Source: Lachnospiraceae bacterium AC2012
Lineage (GTDB): Bacteria > Bacillota > Clostridia > Lachnospirales > Lachnospiraceae
Direction of reading: 5' to 3'
Length of the DNA: 64,000 nucleotides
Assembly: GCA_000702525.1 (NCBI GenBank)
Contig: JNIN01000002.1
Coordinates: 372,001 to 436,000, forward strand
Shown: in pieces, positions 1 to 9,042 of the stretch
Layout: every line of letters begins with the position of its first letter
Position numbering within the stretch: position 1 is the first letter of the stretch
Translations under genes and position numbers: made by a program
Notes under the pieces: generated by a model
Seen by the model: the letters and a program-made list of their open reading frames with translations, nothing else
Database searches by the model: none
What the model was told of the DNA's origin: nothing

Positions 1-1096
1 AGTCAATTACGCGCTGCGACAGGTCGAGTTCCTCATTCTCCTGCGAGAAATAGCCAAATTTCACGGTCTGGCCAACCTCAACCGTACCGCTGTCCGGCTG
101 CAGTTTCCCAAGAAGAATCTTGAGAAGCGTCGACTTACCGCAACCATTCGGCCCAACAATACCGATACGGTCGGTCTTGTTGAAATGATACGTGAAATCA
201 TGGAAAAGCACACGCTCTCCGTAGGATTTACAGAGGTTATCGAGAAGCACTGTCTTGCCACCAAGGCGGGAAGAAAGTGCGGAAATCTGCACATTTCTCT
301 CCTCGACAATCTTCTCACGGTCGCGAAGTGCCTCAAAACGCTGGATATGCGCCTTCTGCTTCGTCGAACGCGCACGCGCGCCGCGCATCATCCAAGCGAG
401 ATCCTTGCGGTACAATGTCGCCATCTTTCGCTCTGCCGCAACCGCCGCGTCAAGGCGCTCCTGCTTACGTTCCAGATAACCGGAATAATTCTCGTCGTAG
501 CGATACGCCTTGCCGCGATCCAGCTCGAGAATCTGGTTCGTCACCTCATCCAGGAAATAACGGTCATGCGTAACCATCAAAATCGCCCCACGATAAGACT
601 TCAGATAATTCTGCAGCCATTCAATCATCTCGTGATCCAGGTGGTTTGTCGGCTCGTCCAGAATCAGGAGGTCACAAGGTGTCAGAAGTGCTGCCACAAG
701 TGCCGCACGCTTCTTCTGCCCACCGGACAGCGTCTTAACATCCGCTTCCGGATCCGTAAGGCCAAAACGAAGCAGCATGGAACGCACCTCGCCGGTAACA
801 TCCCAATGCGCTTCCTTGCCATTTACCTTTGCCGCAACATTGTCCAACAGATTCAGTTTTTCATTGAAATAAGGGTCCTGCGGCAGATATGAGATTCGCA
901 CGGAATTTCCCATTACCACAGCCCCTTCGTCAGGCTCAAGCTCGCCCGCCGTGATCGCTAGAAATGTTGATTTTCCTGTACCATTGACACCGATCACCCC
1001 GATTTTATCCTGGTCATCGATGCCCACGGTAACATTGTCTAATATAACTCGATTACTAAGTGTCTTCGACACATTTTCTAAATTTAAAATATTCAT
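1..1096 (-). CDS. ABC-F family ATPase (partial, C-terminus beyond the window)
   Basis: Soluble duplicated ABC ATPase of the ABC-F type, a family that acts on the ribosome rather than in membrane transport. Reading leftwards from the ATG at 1094-1096, the first nucleotide-binding domain shows a Walker A (GVNGTGKST), a signature LSGGQKKR, a Walker B (LLILDEPTNHLDH) and the switch histidine in VTHDRYFLDEV. A charged linker rich in Arg and Lys follows, then the second Walker A (GPNGCGKSTLLK). There are no membrane segments. About 365 codons are visible and the second signature lies off the window. The EttA, Uup or antibiotic-resistance subtype cannot be decided from this part. Transcription runs away from the origin, like its neighbours. 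Confidence 0.93.
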   Translation of the reverse strand, partial: MNILNLENVSKTLSNRVILDNVTVGIDDQDKIGVIGVNGTGKSTFLAITAGELEPDEGAVVMGNSVRISYLPQDPYFNEKLNLLDNVAAKVNGKEAHWDVTGEVRSMLLRFGLTDPEADVKTLSGGQKKRAALVAALLTPCDLLILDEPTNHLDHEMIEWLQNYLKSYRGAILMVTHDRYFLDEVTNQILELDRGKAYRYDENYSGYLERKQERLDAAVAAERKMATLYRKDLAWMMRGARARSTKQKAHIQRFEALRDREKIVEERNVQISALSSRLGGKTVLLDNLCKSYGERVLFHDFTYHFNKTDRIGIVGPNGCGKSTLLKILLGKLQPDSGTVEVGQTVKFGYFSQENEELDLSQRVID

Positions 1097-1115
1097 GCGA
1101 ACTAGTATACCACAA

Positions 1116-1147
1116 AATGGTCCATTGGGGACGGGGTTAGTGGTTCA
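1116..1147 (+). repeat. Short dispersed repeat, copy 1
   Basis: The core TTGGGGACGGGGTT, flanked by AATGGTC and TGG..CA, lies just upstream of the ABC-F start. The same core and flanks recur on the opposite strand at 27792-27822. It is G-rich in an otherwise AT-rich intergenic stretch. Its function is unknown. Confidence 0.6.
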
Positions 1148-1164
1148 TTTTTATCGACAGTAAT

Positions 1165-2202
1165 TTACGCCTGCTCCTCAGCAGCCTTCTCAGCTGCCTC
1201 AGCTGCAGCAGCCTCCTTAGCACGCAAAAATTCCTCATACTCCGGACGCATATGATCCACATCAATTCCAAAGCGCTCGCCCGACATTCCGCGCTCCTTC
1301 AGCGCCAATCTGAGCGACTCCTCCTGGTCATAGAAGAAGACAGCGCCGCCATGGCCATTCACACCCTGCACCGGCGTCTTCCAATCGCCATACTTAATCT
1401 GAAGCAACTTGTCATAGCCCTTTGGCACCGGCATCTCAAAAACACCCTCAAACGGCATCCAAATCGCTTCCTCATAAGCTTCCTTCGGACAATAATAGTC
1501 CCAATCCTTCGCAAGATCCAGCATCGAAGTCACGTAGTCCGCATCCTCCGGCCCATACATCGCACAAAGTCCCTCCCCGAGAATATTAAGCTGGTACAGA
1601 AGCGACTTCTTCGCATGGAAATGATACCCCGTGAGCTCCTCGATTTTCCGCAAATTCGCACTCAGATCATTCTGATCCACATCTTCCTTGCCAAGCATCT
1701 GCGCCGTCGAGCAAACGATATTAATCAGATCAATCTGCACCTTCTCATCGTTCTTATCTCTAGGCACATAATCCACTGGAAATATATCGATTCCCACCGC
1801 ATAAGGGCAACCATGATATCTCTGCAGGAATTGTTCATCCGTACGAATCGAATTACTATTCAAAACACGCGTATTGAAGCTGTCCTCCATCTCCTCGTTG
1901 TGAATATTAATATATACAAATCCCTCCGGAAGTTCTGTCGACAAAAGCTGGATAAAACGCGTATAATCCGGGCGAAGCATCGCAATATCCATATCGTCGT
2001 CCCAAGGCACAAAACCGCCCTCACGCACGGTGCCAAGCAACGTACCCCAGTCGGCGAAGTACTTAATCTCATGCTTCTTACAAATCTCATCAATTACCGC
2101 CAAGACTTCCATCTGCGCCGCCCACACGCGCTTCATCATTGGCTCAATATAGAAATCCTTACGAACTTCTCCTTCAAAAAATTTCTCATCAAACTGAATC
2201 AT
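1165..2202 (-). CDS. LicD family phosphotransferase
   Basis: LicD-type protein of 345 residues. The family transfers phosphocholine or phosphopolyols from CDP-linked donors to surface glycans, with a nucleotidyltransferase fold. The hallmark block lies near residues 50-75: DWGTLLGTVREGG followed by FVPWDDDMDIAM, which supplies the GxLLG motif and the acidic metal ligands. The C-terminus ends in an Ala/Glu-rich tail of about 20 residues. The start at 2202 is chosen over a longer frame because GGAGGAG stands just before this ATG. A second LicD lies at 3267-4277. A TagD-like domain that could make a CDP-donor lies at 6669-9017. The substrate (choline, glycerol or ribitol phosphate) is not determined. 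Confidence 0.88.
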   Translation of the reverse strand: MIQFDEKFFEGEVRKDFYIEPMMKRVWAAQMEVLAVIDEICKKHEIKYFADWGTLLGTVREGGFVPWDDDMDIAMLRPDYTRFIQLLSTELPEGFVYINIHNEEMEDSFNTRVLNSNSIRTDEQFLQRYHGCPYAVGIDIFPVDYVPRDKNDEKVQIDLINIVCSTAQMLGKEDVDQNDLSANLRKIEELTGYHFHAKKSLLYQLNILGEGLCAMYGPEDADYVTSMLDLAKDWDYYCPKEAYEEAIWMPFEGVFEMPVPKGYDKLLQIKYGDWKTPVQGVNGHGGAVFFYDQEESLRLALKERGMSGERFGIDVDHMRPEYEEFLRAKEAAAAEAAEKAAEEQA

Positions 2203-2381
2203 CGTTCTCCTCCATTCGCAATGCCCTGAATATCCTAAATCCACAGCAATTCGCCCGTACCTCAGCATCTCCAGGTTGAAATCCTCGGGCAACTATGCTA
2301 TACCATACGGAAATGAAACTCCTGCGGAGCAGCTACATTTCCAGCTAAATCTCCGTAAAAACGAAAATTTGAGGTATTGCT

Positions 2382-3230
2382 ATGTCTTTAAATATACAAA
2401 ATGATTTATCACACTATTTGAATTTGCCGCAGATTCTACTGATGTTTCTGCTGGCCATTATCACAATCGCAGCCTGCACTGCGCTATTATTCTTTGTTTC
2501 GATGCGGATGTACCCGCGCAGACGCACGACTTCTCGCAAACGCGCGACATCACGAAAATCCGCGTTTTCCAGCGCAAAATCCGAAAAAGTGCCGGAAGAC
2601 ATCTCCGACTTCCACTTCGAGGTCCTAAACCTCACGGAGCGCCTGTTTGAGCTGATTTTCTCATCCACCTTTATTTTACTCTTTGTGGCTCTTTATTTCA
2701 CAATCGATTATTTCGGCGTGAACCCGGCAATGCAACAGTTTTGGAATGACTACAATGCCTTTATCCTGCTGATTTTCATCCTGTTTTCCGTGATGCTGAA
2801 TTCGATGTTCGACAAATACATCATCCCGCTGAAATACCTGCGCGCCGGCGACAAATCGTCCCTCCGCCTGATTGGAATGATCTATATGCTGATCATCTTC
2901 CTCTACATCAAATTCATCTACGAAGACAGTAACTACGATAGCATCCTGCTGTATTTCCTGACGCTCATCATCGGCCGCTTCGTCTATTTCGACGCGACTC
3001 TGCAGAGCTTCACCGATGCGATGAAAAGTACCATTTCCAGTCTTCCGCTCCTCGGGCTCACACTGCTCTGCTCCGGGATCATGGCTTGGTACGGTTTCGC
3101 GTCCGGCTACCTAATGCGCCTGAACGGCGTTGTTTTAAACCTGTTCCTCGCGCATCTATTTTTGCTAGTCGTGATTTTCATCGTGAACCGCACGCATTTG
3201 ATAGAAATGTTACTGCGCAAGCTATCGTAG
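2382..3230 (+). CDS. Polytopic membrane protein of unknown function
   Basis: 282 residues with about six or seven hydrophobic segments: near 17-40, 90-112, 125-143, 162-182, 188-207, 222-243 and 250-273. A strongly basic stretch (PRRRTTSRKRATSRK) follows the first segment and probably faces the cytoplasm. No family is recognised. It is the only plus-strand gene left of the origin, set between two minus-strand LicD genes and convergent with the one at 3267-4277. A role in glycan export or assembly is possible from position only. Confidence 0.75.
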   Translation: MSLNIQNDLSHYLNLPQILLMFLLAIITIAACTALLFFVSMRMYPRRRTTSRKRATSRKSAFSSAKSEKVPEDISDFHFEVLNLTERLFELIFSSTFILLFVALYFTIDYFGVNPAMQQFWNDYNAFILLIFILFSVMLNSMFDKYIIPLKYLRAGDKSSLRLIGMIYMLIIFLYIKFIYEDSNYDSILLYFLTLIIGRFVYFDATLQSFTDAMKSTISSLPLLGLTLLCSGIMAWYGFASGYLMRLNGVVLNLFLAHLFLLVVIFIVNRTHLIEMLLRKLS

Positions 3231-3266
3231 CAAAGCGCCTACAAACGCCAAAAAACCAGGCACACC

Positions 3267-4277
3267 TTACAGTTCCATCTCATAACCCGCCAAACGGAAG
3301 TACTCCACCTGGTTCTTGTAAAATGGATACTCGTGCTCTGACGCAAACATCAACGGCGTCATATAATCCTCGCCATACATGATGCGAAGCGCCTCGTGAA
3401 TCTCACGCGGTCCACGAACGCTCGTCATCTCAAATGGCCAATCCACCAAATCATCGTAGAGTTCATGCGTCCTAAGATGCGGCTCCTCCTGGATGACCAT
3501 GCGTGGGTAGTAGTCGAAATACTGCGCAGCCTTGCCATTTCCCAGCATCGCAATCTGGTCTGCAATCCTGCAAAGCTGGATATGTAGCGGCTTCGTAGGG
3601 TCGACACTTAGACCGCCTCCAAAGAATTGCTGCGAATACTGATTTAGCTGGGCAATCTCCTCGGCACTACACGCGCTTTGCGGGTCCGCAGGCATCAGTT
3701 CGTCCTGTTCTTCACCATTCTCGGAGCCCGCTAACTCCTCTGCCTGTGCGCACTTCCCTGCCAAACTAAATACATAGGAATACAGAAGTTTCTGCAAGTT
3801 CTGAAGCCCCGCATCCGCCGGAATATCGTCAAACGGGAAGATGTCCAGACTCACGATAAACGGGCAGCCATGGTACATCGCGACACGTTTCTCGTCCCAA
3901 AACAGCTTGTCCGCGCGATTATTCGTCACCACCGCATGAAACTGGTAAAACGTATCCGACGAATACATGCTGATCATGCGAAGCGGGTCCGGCAACGCGT
4001 CCGGATTGTCCTGCAAAATCTGGATCATCCGCATATAATCCGCGCGCGGCATCCCAATATCGAGGTCATCATCCCAAGGCACATACCCCTGGTGACGTCC
4101 CGCACCAAGCAGCGTCCCCACCTCCGCGAACCATTTCAAATCATGCTCCGCAAAGAAATGTTTCAGCTGCTCAAGCATCTCCATCTGCGCCGCCCACGTA
4201 CGTTTCATCGTGGCGCTGATGCGAAACCCCTCGCGCTCTTCACTTTTATAAAAATCTTCTGGTATCTGTAAACTCAT
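3267..4277 (-). CDS. LicD family phosphotransferase (second copy)
   Basis: 336 residues. The same LicD core as the neighbour is visible: WFAEVGTLLGAGRHQG and then YVPWDDDLDIGMPR near residues 50-80. Its N-terminus (MSLQIPEDFYKSEEREGF, then TMKRTWAAQMEMLEQL) parallels that of the other LicD (MMKRVWAAQMEVLAVI), so the two are paralogues that have diverged. An insert near residues 175-215 is rich in Glu, Asp and Ser. The ATG at 4275-4277 is preferred because GGTGGAAAAG precedes it and the longer frame would overlap the upstream gene. Two LicD proteins suggest two acceptor positions or two donors. Confidence 0.87.
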   Translation of the reverse strand: MSLQIPEDFYKSEEREGFRISATMKRTWAAQMEMLEQLKHFFAEHDLKWFAEVGTLLGAGRHQGYVPWDDDLDIGMPRADYMRMIQILQDNPDALPDPLRMISMYSSDTFYQFHAVVTNNRADKLFWDEKRVAMYHGCPFIVSLDIFPFDDIPADAGLQNLQKLLYSYVFSLAGKCAQAEELAGSENGEEQDELMPADPQSACSAEEIAQLNQYSQQFFGGGLSVDPTKPLHIQLCRIADQIAMLGNGKAAQYFDYYPRMVIQEEPHLRTHELYDDLVDWPFEMTSVRGPREIHEALRIMYGEDYMTPLMFASEHEYPFYKNQVEYFRLAGYEMEL

Positions 4278-4329
4278 GATCTTTTCCACCGACTTATCAC
4301 TCGGAAATCTCGCCTTGTAAAATCCTAAC

Positions 4330-5271
4330 TTATTGTCCGGAAATCTCTCGTGCAAAATACTGTCCGATTTCCGCCAACATATGCAGTGCCTGCGGTCGCA
4401 GTCCCTCTGGGAAGGAGCGAAGCACCGGCGCCGTCTCAAAATTCAAAACGCCATCATAGTCAATCGCGCGTAAGGCACGAACAAAACCCTCCCAATCGGT
4501 CGAAGGATTGTTCTCACGCGTTCTTGTAAAAGTAAACGGCACCTGATGCAGATCCGCAATTCCGTCATTATCATGAATATGAAGCACTTTCAAGCGTTTA
4601 CCAAGCGTCAGGATAAATTTCTCAAAATCAATTCCCACGAGGTTCGCATGCCCCGTATCAAAGCAGAATCCCAGCACCTCCGCGCCGTATTTCTCATTGA
4701 TTCTGTCAATTCTCTCCGCCATTTTACGCGCATCGCAACATGGTCCCTCGAGGATATGCTTCCCCGCAGAAGTGTATATATTTTCCACACAAATCGTGAT
4801 GCCCATTTCCTTCGCCATTGGGAAGATTCGATCCAGAAACTTCTCCGTCGCCTCCCATTCAGCCTCCTCTGTGCCATAGAAATGTTTCACCTTGAGGCCA
4901 TGTACTACGATGTATTTGCAATCGAAGAACTTGCAGATCTGCATGCTCTTCGGTGCCATTTCCCGCAGCAAATAGTCATTGATGCTGTCTGCGGCACTTG
5001 GAATGAAATTCGGATATGGCATATGCATCTGGTGAATCCGCACTCCAGCGCGTTTTGCCGCCTCTTTGTGCGGCGTGAAGAATTGTTCTAATTCCTCGAT
5101 GGATTGATCAAAAAAACCGTTCAAACGCTCCTTATATAAATCCGTATTCTTCAGATACATATTTAGCGAAAAATCTGCGCAGGTAAATCCCGCTTCCCGC
5201 ATCATCTGAAAACCGGCTTCCGGATTCTCGTCCATCACTGCATTATGTGTCTGTACGCCAATTTCTAACAT
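4330..5271 (-). CDS. Sugar phosphate isomerase/epimerase-like TIM barrel
   Basis: 313 residues of the xylose-isomerase-like / AP endonuclease 2 TIM-barrel superfamily (PF01261). Typical landmarks are the N-terminal MLEIGVQTHN, a metal-site glutamate in ITICVENIYT, CFDTGHANLVG, LKVLHIHDNDG and a late glutamate in GVLNFETAP. These are the positions of metal-binding Glu, Asp and His residues in the family. The start is supported by AGAGAGG before the ATG. It lies between the LicD gene and another TIM-barrel gene in one leftward run, so it may prepare a sugar or polyol precursor. The substrate is unknown. Confidence 0.85.
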   Translation of the reverse strand: MLEIGVQTHNAVMDENPEAGFQMMREAGFTCADFSLNMYLKNTDLYKERLNGFFDQSIEELEQFFTPHKEAAKRAGVRIHQMHMPYPNFIPSAADSINDYLLREMAPKSMQICKFFDCKYIVVHGLKVKHFYGTEEAEWEATEKFLDRIFPMAKEMGITICVENIYTSAGKHILEGPCCDARKMAERIDRINEKYGAEVLGFCFDTGHANLVGIDFEKFILTLGKRLKVLHIHDNDGIADLHQVPFTFTRTRENNPSTDWEGFVRALRAIDYDGVLNFETAPVLRSFPEGLRPQALHMLAEIGQYFAREISGQ

Positions 5272-5318
5272 ATTTTTCTAACCTCTCTGTAGCTTAAATC
5301 ACACCGTCGAAACGAAAA

Positions 5319-6656
5319 TTACAGGCCACGCAATCGCTCCATATTCAAAGACTGCAGGTATTCATCATTAAAGAACTCCACGCCCTCTGTGATACCCATC
5401 TCTTCCAGCTGTTTCTGAATCTCACGATAATAGACATTGCAGATAAAAATTCCCGTATTCTCCGGCAAATCGCGAAGTTTCTCCGGCGACTCAATCCTGA
5501 GCCCATAGAAATCCTCGCCCCAACGATTCGGGTTATTATCACATGTAAAAAGCGGTGGATATTCTTTGCCGTAATTTGTAAGATAGTTTCGGCACATATT
5601 TCCCGCGCCAAACAGCACGATATGGTCATATTTCTTCATCGCATCCGCCATATGAATCTGCCAAACGAGATAATCCATCGTACGCTTCGCAAACTTCATC
5701 AAATCCGGACGAAGAAGCGGTGGGCAATACTTCGCCGCATGTTCCATATCAAGAATCAACGGTCCATCATAGCTAATCGAACGAAGTCCCCGGATAATCT
5801 CAATCCACTGCGTCAACTGTCCCGTCGAAGACACGCTCGTAAATGGCACCATCGAAACCTCCTCCGCATTCGAACCATCGTGCACAATCACCGCACCGAT
5901 GTAGTCAGCCACCGCCATCGTATATTCATAAATATCCTGTCCGTAAACCGACAGCGAACCCACATTCATACAGAGCTTGTATTCGATCTGTACCTCGTCA
6001 TCAGACTGCTCTCCAGCACCTGTAGCATTCACAGAAGATGCAAATGCACTCTGAAGCTCCGTCATCCACTCGCGCACATCCGCCGGATCCGACAGAATCC
6101 CGCGCACCAGATGGCCTTCCTGATACTTGCACTGGTTTTCAATTAATATTTGGAAATGTTTCTGCTCTAGCGCCTGCAGTTCCTCGCGTGCCACCTCGCC
6201 CAAACGAAGCAGATACGGCTTATTCACTTCCCACTCTTCTTCGACATCCACACCTGCATAAAGTGGTCTGACGATGATACCCTTGCAACCATTCTGCACG
6301 GCAAGACGTACCGCGCCCTCTACAATCGGAATAATCGTCTTATTTAATTCAAAATTCTTGCGATCTCTCGGTAGATGGCTCGCTAGTGCGTAGTCACATC
6401 TCATCTTCTTCTGCCGTAACATTTCTAAGAATGGCTTCATCGCCTCCGGCAACTGCTCCGGATGATCCGGCACATAAATCAGATGCTCCGCCTCCGCAAT
6501 GCGACGCTCCTGCGACATCGATTTGAACTTCTTTTCATCACAGCAAAACTCCGTCGACAGAAGTACCTGGTCGAAGCCTGCCGCTGTAATATCTCCCAGT
6601 CCCTGCCCCGGGCGCTTCTCATCCACAACGCCCGCCGGATTACAAATAATTTCCAT
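5319..6656 (-). CDS. TIM-barrel protein fused to a Rossmann-like sensor module
   Basis: 445 residues. The first 335 or so resemble a sugar isomerase-type TIM barrel, for example QILIENQCKYQEGH and DYIGAVIVHDGSN, though the usual metal ligands are less clear than in the next gene downstream. The C-terminus (about 345-435) is a compact nucleotide-binding-like domain: HIVLFGAGNMCRNYL, then an acidic residue after FTCDNN, then IFICNVYYREIQKQLEEMG. The same module recurs in several other proteins of this locus. The start has GAGGGAG upstream. It probably pairs with the gene at 4330-5271. The reaction is not known. Confidence 0.72.
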   Translation of the reverse strand: MEIICNPAGVVDEKRPGQGLGDITAAGFDQVLLSTEFCCDEKKFKSMSQERRIAEAEHLIYVPDHPEQLPEAMKPFLEMLRQKKMRCDYALASHLPRDRKNFELNKTIIPIVEGAVRLAVQNGCKGIIVRPLYAGVDVEEEWEVNKPYLLRLGEVAREELQALEQKHFQILIENQCKYQEGHLVRGILSDPADVREWMTELQSAFASSVNATGAGEQSDDEVQIEYKLCMNVGSLSVYGQDIYEYTMAVADYIGAVIVHDGSNAEEVSMVPFTSVSSTGQLTQWIEIIRGLRSISYDGPLILDMEHAAKYCPPLLRPDLMKFAKRTMDYLVWQIHMADAMKKYDHIVLFGAGNMCRNYLTNYGKEYPPLFTCDNNPNRWGEDFYGLRIESPEKLRDLPENTGIFICNVYYREIQKQLEEMGITEGVEFFNDEYLQSLNMERLRGL

Positions 6657-6668
6657 AATGTGCTCCCT

Positions 6669-9017
6669 CTATAATAACTTCCGATTAATTAATTCCTTCA
6701 ACTTGCTCGAACTTGTGGCCTCTGAATACGGGAAGAAAACCATCGTCGAGCCGTGCTCCTCCAGGAATTCCTTGTCCGCAATCCAGCGCGGATCATCTTC
6801 ATAATCGCTACCTGAAAACTGTACATCAAAACCGTACATCTTCCATGCCTCGCGCGTTCCTCCAAAATTCGGCGGAATCTTCACGACCTCATCCACATAG
6901 CGGCAAGCTTCCAGCATCGCCTTCCGCTCCTCAAATGGCACAAATGGTGTTGTCTTCTTATAACGCACTACGCCTTCATCCGTCACAAGCCCAACAATCA
7001 GATAATCGCAAAGTTCTTTCGCCATTTTAAATTTCTCAAGATGACCCACATGGAAGAGATCGAAAACACCGGCAATATAGCCAATGTGATATTTTTTTGG
7101 TGCAGGTTTTTTACTAGAATCTGTCGCTCCGTCGTCTTTTTTTGCCGACGCTATATCGCCATTTCCAGCCGCTTCATTTCCCGACACTGTCTCTCCGCCT
7201 CTTCGAAAACGCTCCCGCATATACCTCTGCGCCGGGTCGAAAATGCCAAAATCGGTCACTCCCATATCTTCCAACTGCTTCTTCACCGACAGGAAATTCT
7301 TAATACAGATAATCACGCGATAACTGCCCGCTTCTAATTGCTTCAAAATCTCCGGCGAACTGATCTTCACACCATAGAAGTCCTCGCCCTGCACATCCAC
7401 GCGATTATCGACAACCGCAACAACCTCGTAATCGCCGCCGTACATCTGCATAAACTGCTTCGCAAATCGACCACTACCGAAGACAACCACCTTCTTGTCC
7501 TCCAGGCCCTTGAAAATATTCACGAACCGCTCCATATACTCCTCCGCCGAGAAGTTCATCCTCTGGCGATTGGAATACACCTTACCAAAATCATGACGCA
7601 CCTTCGAGAAATACGGCGCCATCGCCTTCTCATTTCGAAGCTTCGAGATAAACTCCCACTCCAGATCCTGCCACTTCGCGACGTCCTCGGTTCCCAAATA
7701 ACGCTGATAGAGCATTGGCAGCGTCACCGCGCTGTCACATTTCTCAATCACCGTTCGCATCGCATAAATCGCGCGATACACCGCGAGTTCCGGCGGATAT
7801 TCCGTCGTCTCAAACTCCTGATCAAAAAACAGGAAATGTCCATGCTCATAAAAGCAATTCAACGGCACCAAATCCGGATAGCCCGGCATTTCCACGCCAG
7901 AATCCCTGCCTTCAAAATCTGCTCCCGCCTTTTTCACGAGCGCGATAAATTCATCCATCTTCTCCAGGAAATGATTCTCATCCTCTTCCAGAAGTTTCGT
8001 TAGATACGCCTGCGCGGTTGGCGCCTCGATATAAGGCATCAAGAGCGACTTTTCCTGCAGCTCCATATCGATCACAGGAACGCCACGCGAACGCAGATGT
8101 TCCGCGATCTCTAGCATCTTCTCGATACGCTTTTCGCCCTCGGCATAGGCTGGGAGCTTCTCCACCATAACTGTCTCTTTCTCGCCGCGTTTTTCGTCCG
8201 CATACGAAGAAGACTTCCGTTTTCGAATCATCGTAAAGAAGGCATCCTCTCGGTCGCGTCCCATACTGCTAGTAACCTGAAGAATATCCGAAGTATCCAC
8301 CTCTGCCTCACACCGTGTACAATCAAATACATACGCATTCGCCATGGCATGCAACATATCATTCTGCTGCAGAGAATTATAGACATACTCCTCCTCCAAA
8401 AATACGGTGGAAGGGTTATTAAATGTCGGTAAAATACGGATAGAAAAATCCTCGTTCGACTTGTAATCCTCGCGGATTAAGACCTGCATGTTAGATAAAT
8501 CCGGGAACACCGAATAATTCTGCTGTTTTAAACCTGCTGCCGTAAGCATCGAAACAAGGCTCGCCTTATCATAACAACGACCCACAAACTTGTCCTCGCT
8601 CTTACTATACGCACGACGATAATCCTCGATGCCATCCATAATATTTCCCGTATAGGGATCCTGATCTCCAAAGAAATACCGCGCACCAAAGCGATTATTA
8701 AAGCCCAAAAGCATATGTCCGTTCGGCGCTAATCTCTCAGCCAAAACACGTAAAACATCAGCAATATTCTCAAGCTTCTCAAGCGATGCGATGGAAATGA
8801 TATAGTCATATTCCTCCTGCGGTGCGAAATCACTAAGCTCTTCCGGCTTTACGCAACGCACGAAAAGCCCACGAATCCGATCATTCTCCGGATCCGTCAG
8901 CATCTCGTAAACCGCATCCGTTTCCTCACCGACATAAAGGCACTTTGCGCCCTCACGAAACGGATACCACTGCAATATTCCCTTTTGGATTTCTCTAATG
9001 TTTGTCTCTAAATTCAT
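6669..9017 (-). CDS. Multidomain methyltransferase-like / kinase-like / Rossmann / TagD-type cytidylyltransferase fusion
   Basis: 782 residues with four recognisable parts. Residues 1-190 look like a class I methyltransferase with a divergent SAM motif (KCLYVGEE) and IISIASLEKLENIADVLR. Residues 250-480 resemble a kinase fold: PDLVPLN may be the catalytic loop and FFDQEFE the metal site. Residues 508-598 carry the local Rossmann-like module (VVVFGSGRFAKQF, VVDNR). Residues 642-782 are a glycerol-3-phosphate cytidylyltransferase-type domain with GVFDLFHVGHL (HxGH at 656-659) and YSEATSSSK in place of the usual RTxGISTS. A CTP-dependent step that makes a CDP-polyol for the LicD or TagF-like enzymes is the likely role. 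The kinase and methyltransferase assignments are inference. Confidence 0.8.
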   Translation of the reverse strand: MNLETNIREIQKGILQWYPFREGAKCLYVGEETDAVYEMLTDPENDRIRGLFVRCVKPEELSDFAPQEEYDYIISIASLEKLENIADVLRVLAERLAPNGHMLLGFNNRFGARYFFGDQDPYTGNIMDGIEDYRRAYSKSEDKFVGRCYDKASLVSMLTAAGLKQQNYSVFPDLSNMQVLIREDYKSNEDFSIRILPTFNNPSTVFLEEEYVYNSLQQNDMLHAMANAYVFDCTRCEAEVDTSDILQVTSSMGRDREDAFFTMIRKRKSSSYADEKRGEKETVMVEKLPAYAEGEKRIEKMLEIAEHLRSRGVPVIDMELQEKSLLMPYIEAPTAQAYLTKLLEEDENHFLEKMDEFIALVKKAGADFEGRDSGVEMPGYPDLVPLNCFYEHGHFLFFDQEFETTEYPPELAVYRAIYAMRTVIEKCDSAVTLPMLYQRYLGTEDVAKWQDLEWEFISKLRNEKAMAPYFSKVRHDFGKVYSNRQRMNFSAEEYMERFVNIFKGLEDKKVVVFGSGRFAKQFMQMYGGDYEVVAVVDNRVDVQGEDFYGVKISSPEILKQLEAGSYRVIICIKNFLSVKKQLEDMGVTDFGIFDPAQRYMRERFRRGGETVSGNEAAGNGDIASAKKDDGATDSSKKPAPKKYHIGYIAGVFDLFHVGHLEKFKMAKELCDYLIVGLVTDEGVVRYKKTTPFVPFEERKAMLEACRYVDEVVKIPPNFGGTREAWKMYGFDVQFSGSDYEDDPRWIADKEFLEEHGSTMVFFPYSEATSSSKLKELINRKLL

Positions 9018-9042
9018 AATGATCCCTAAAATTATAAATCAC

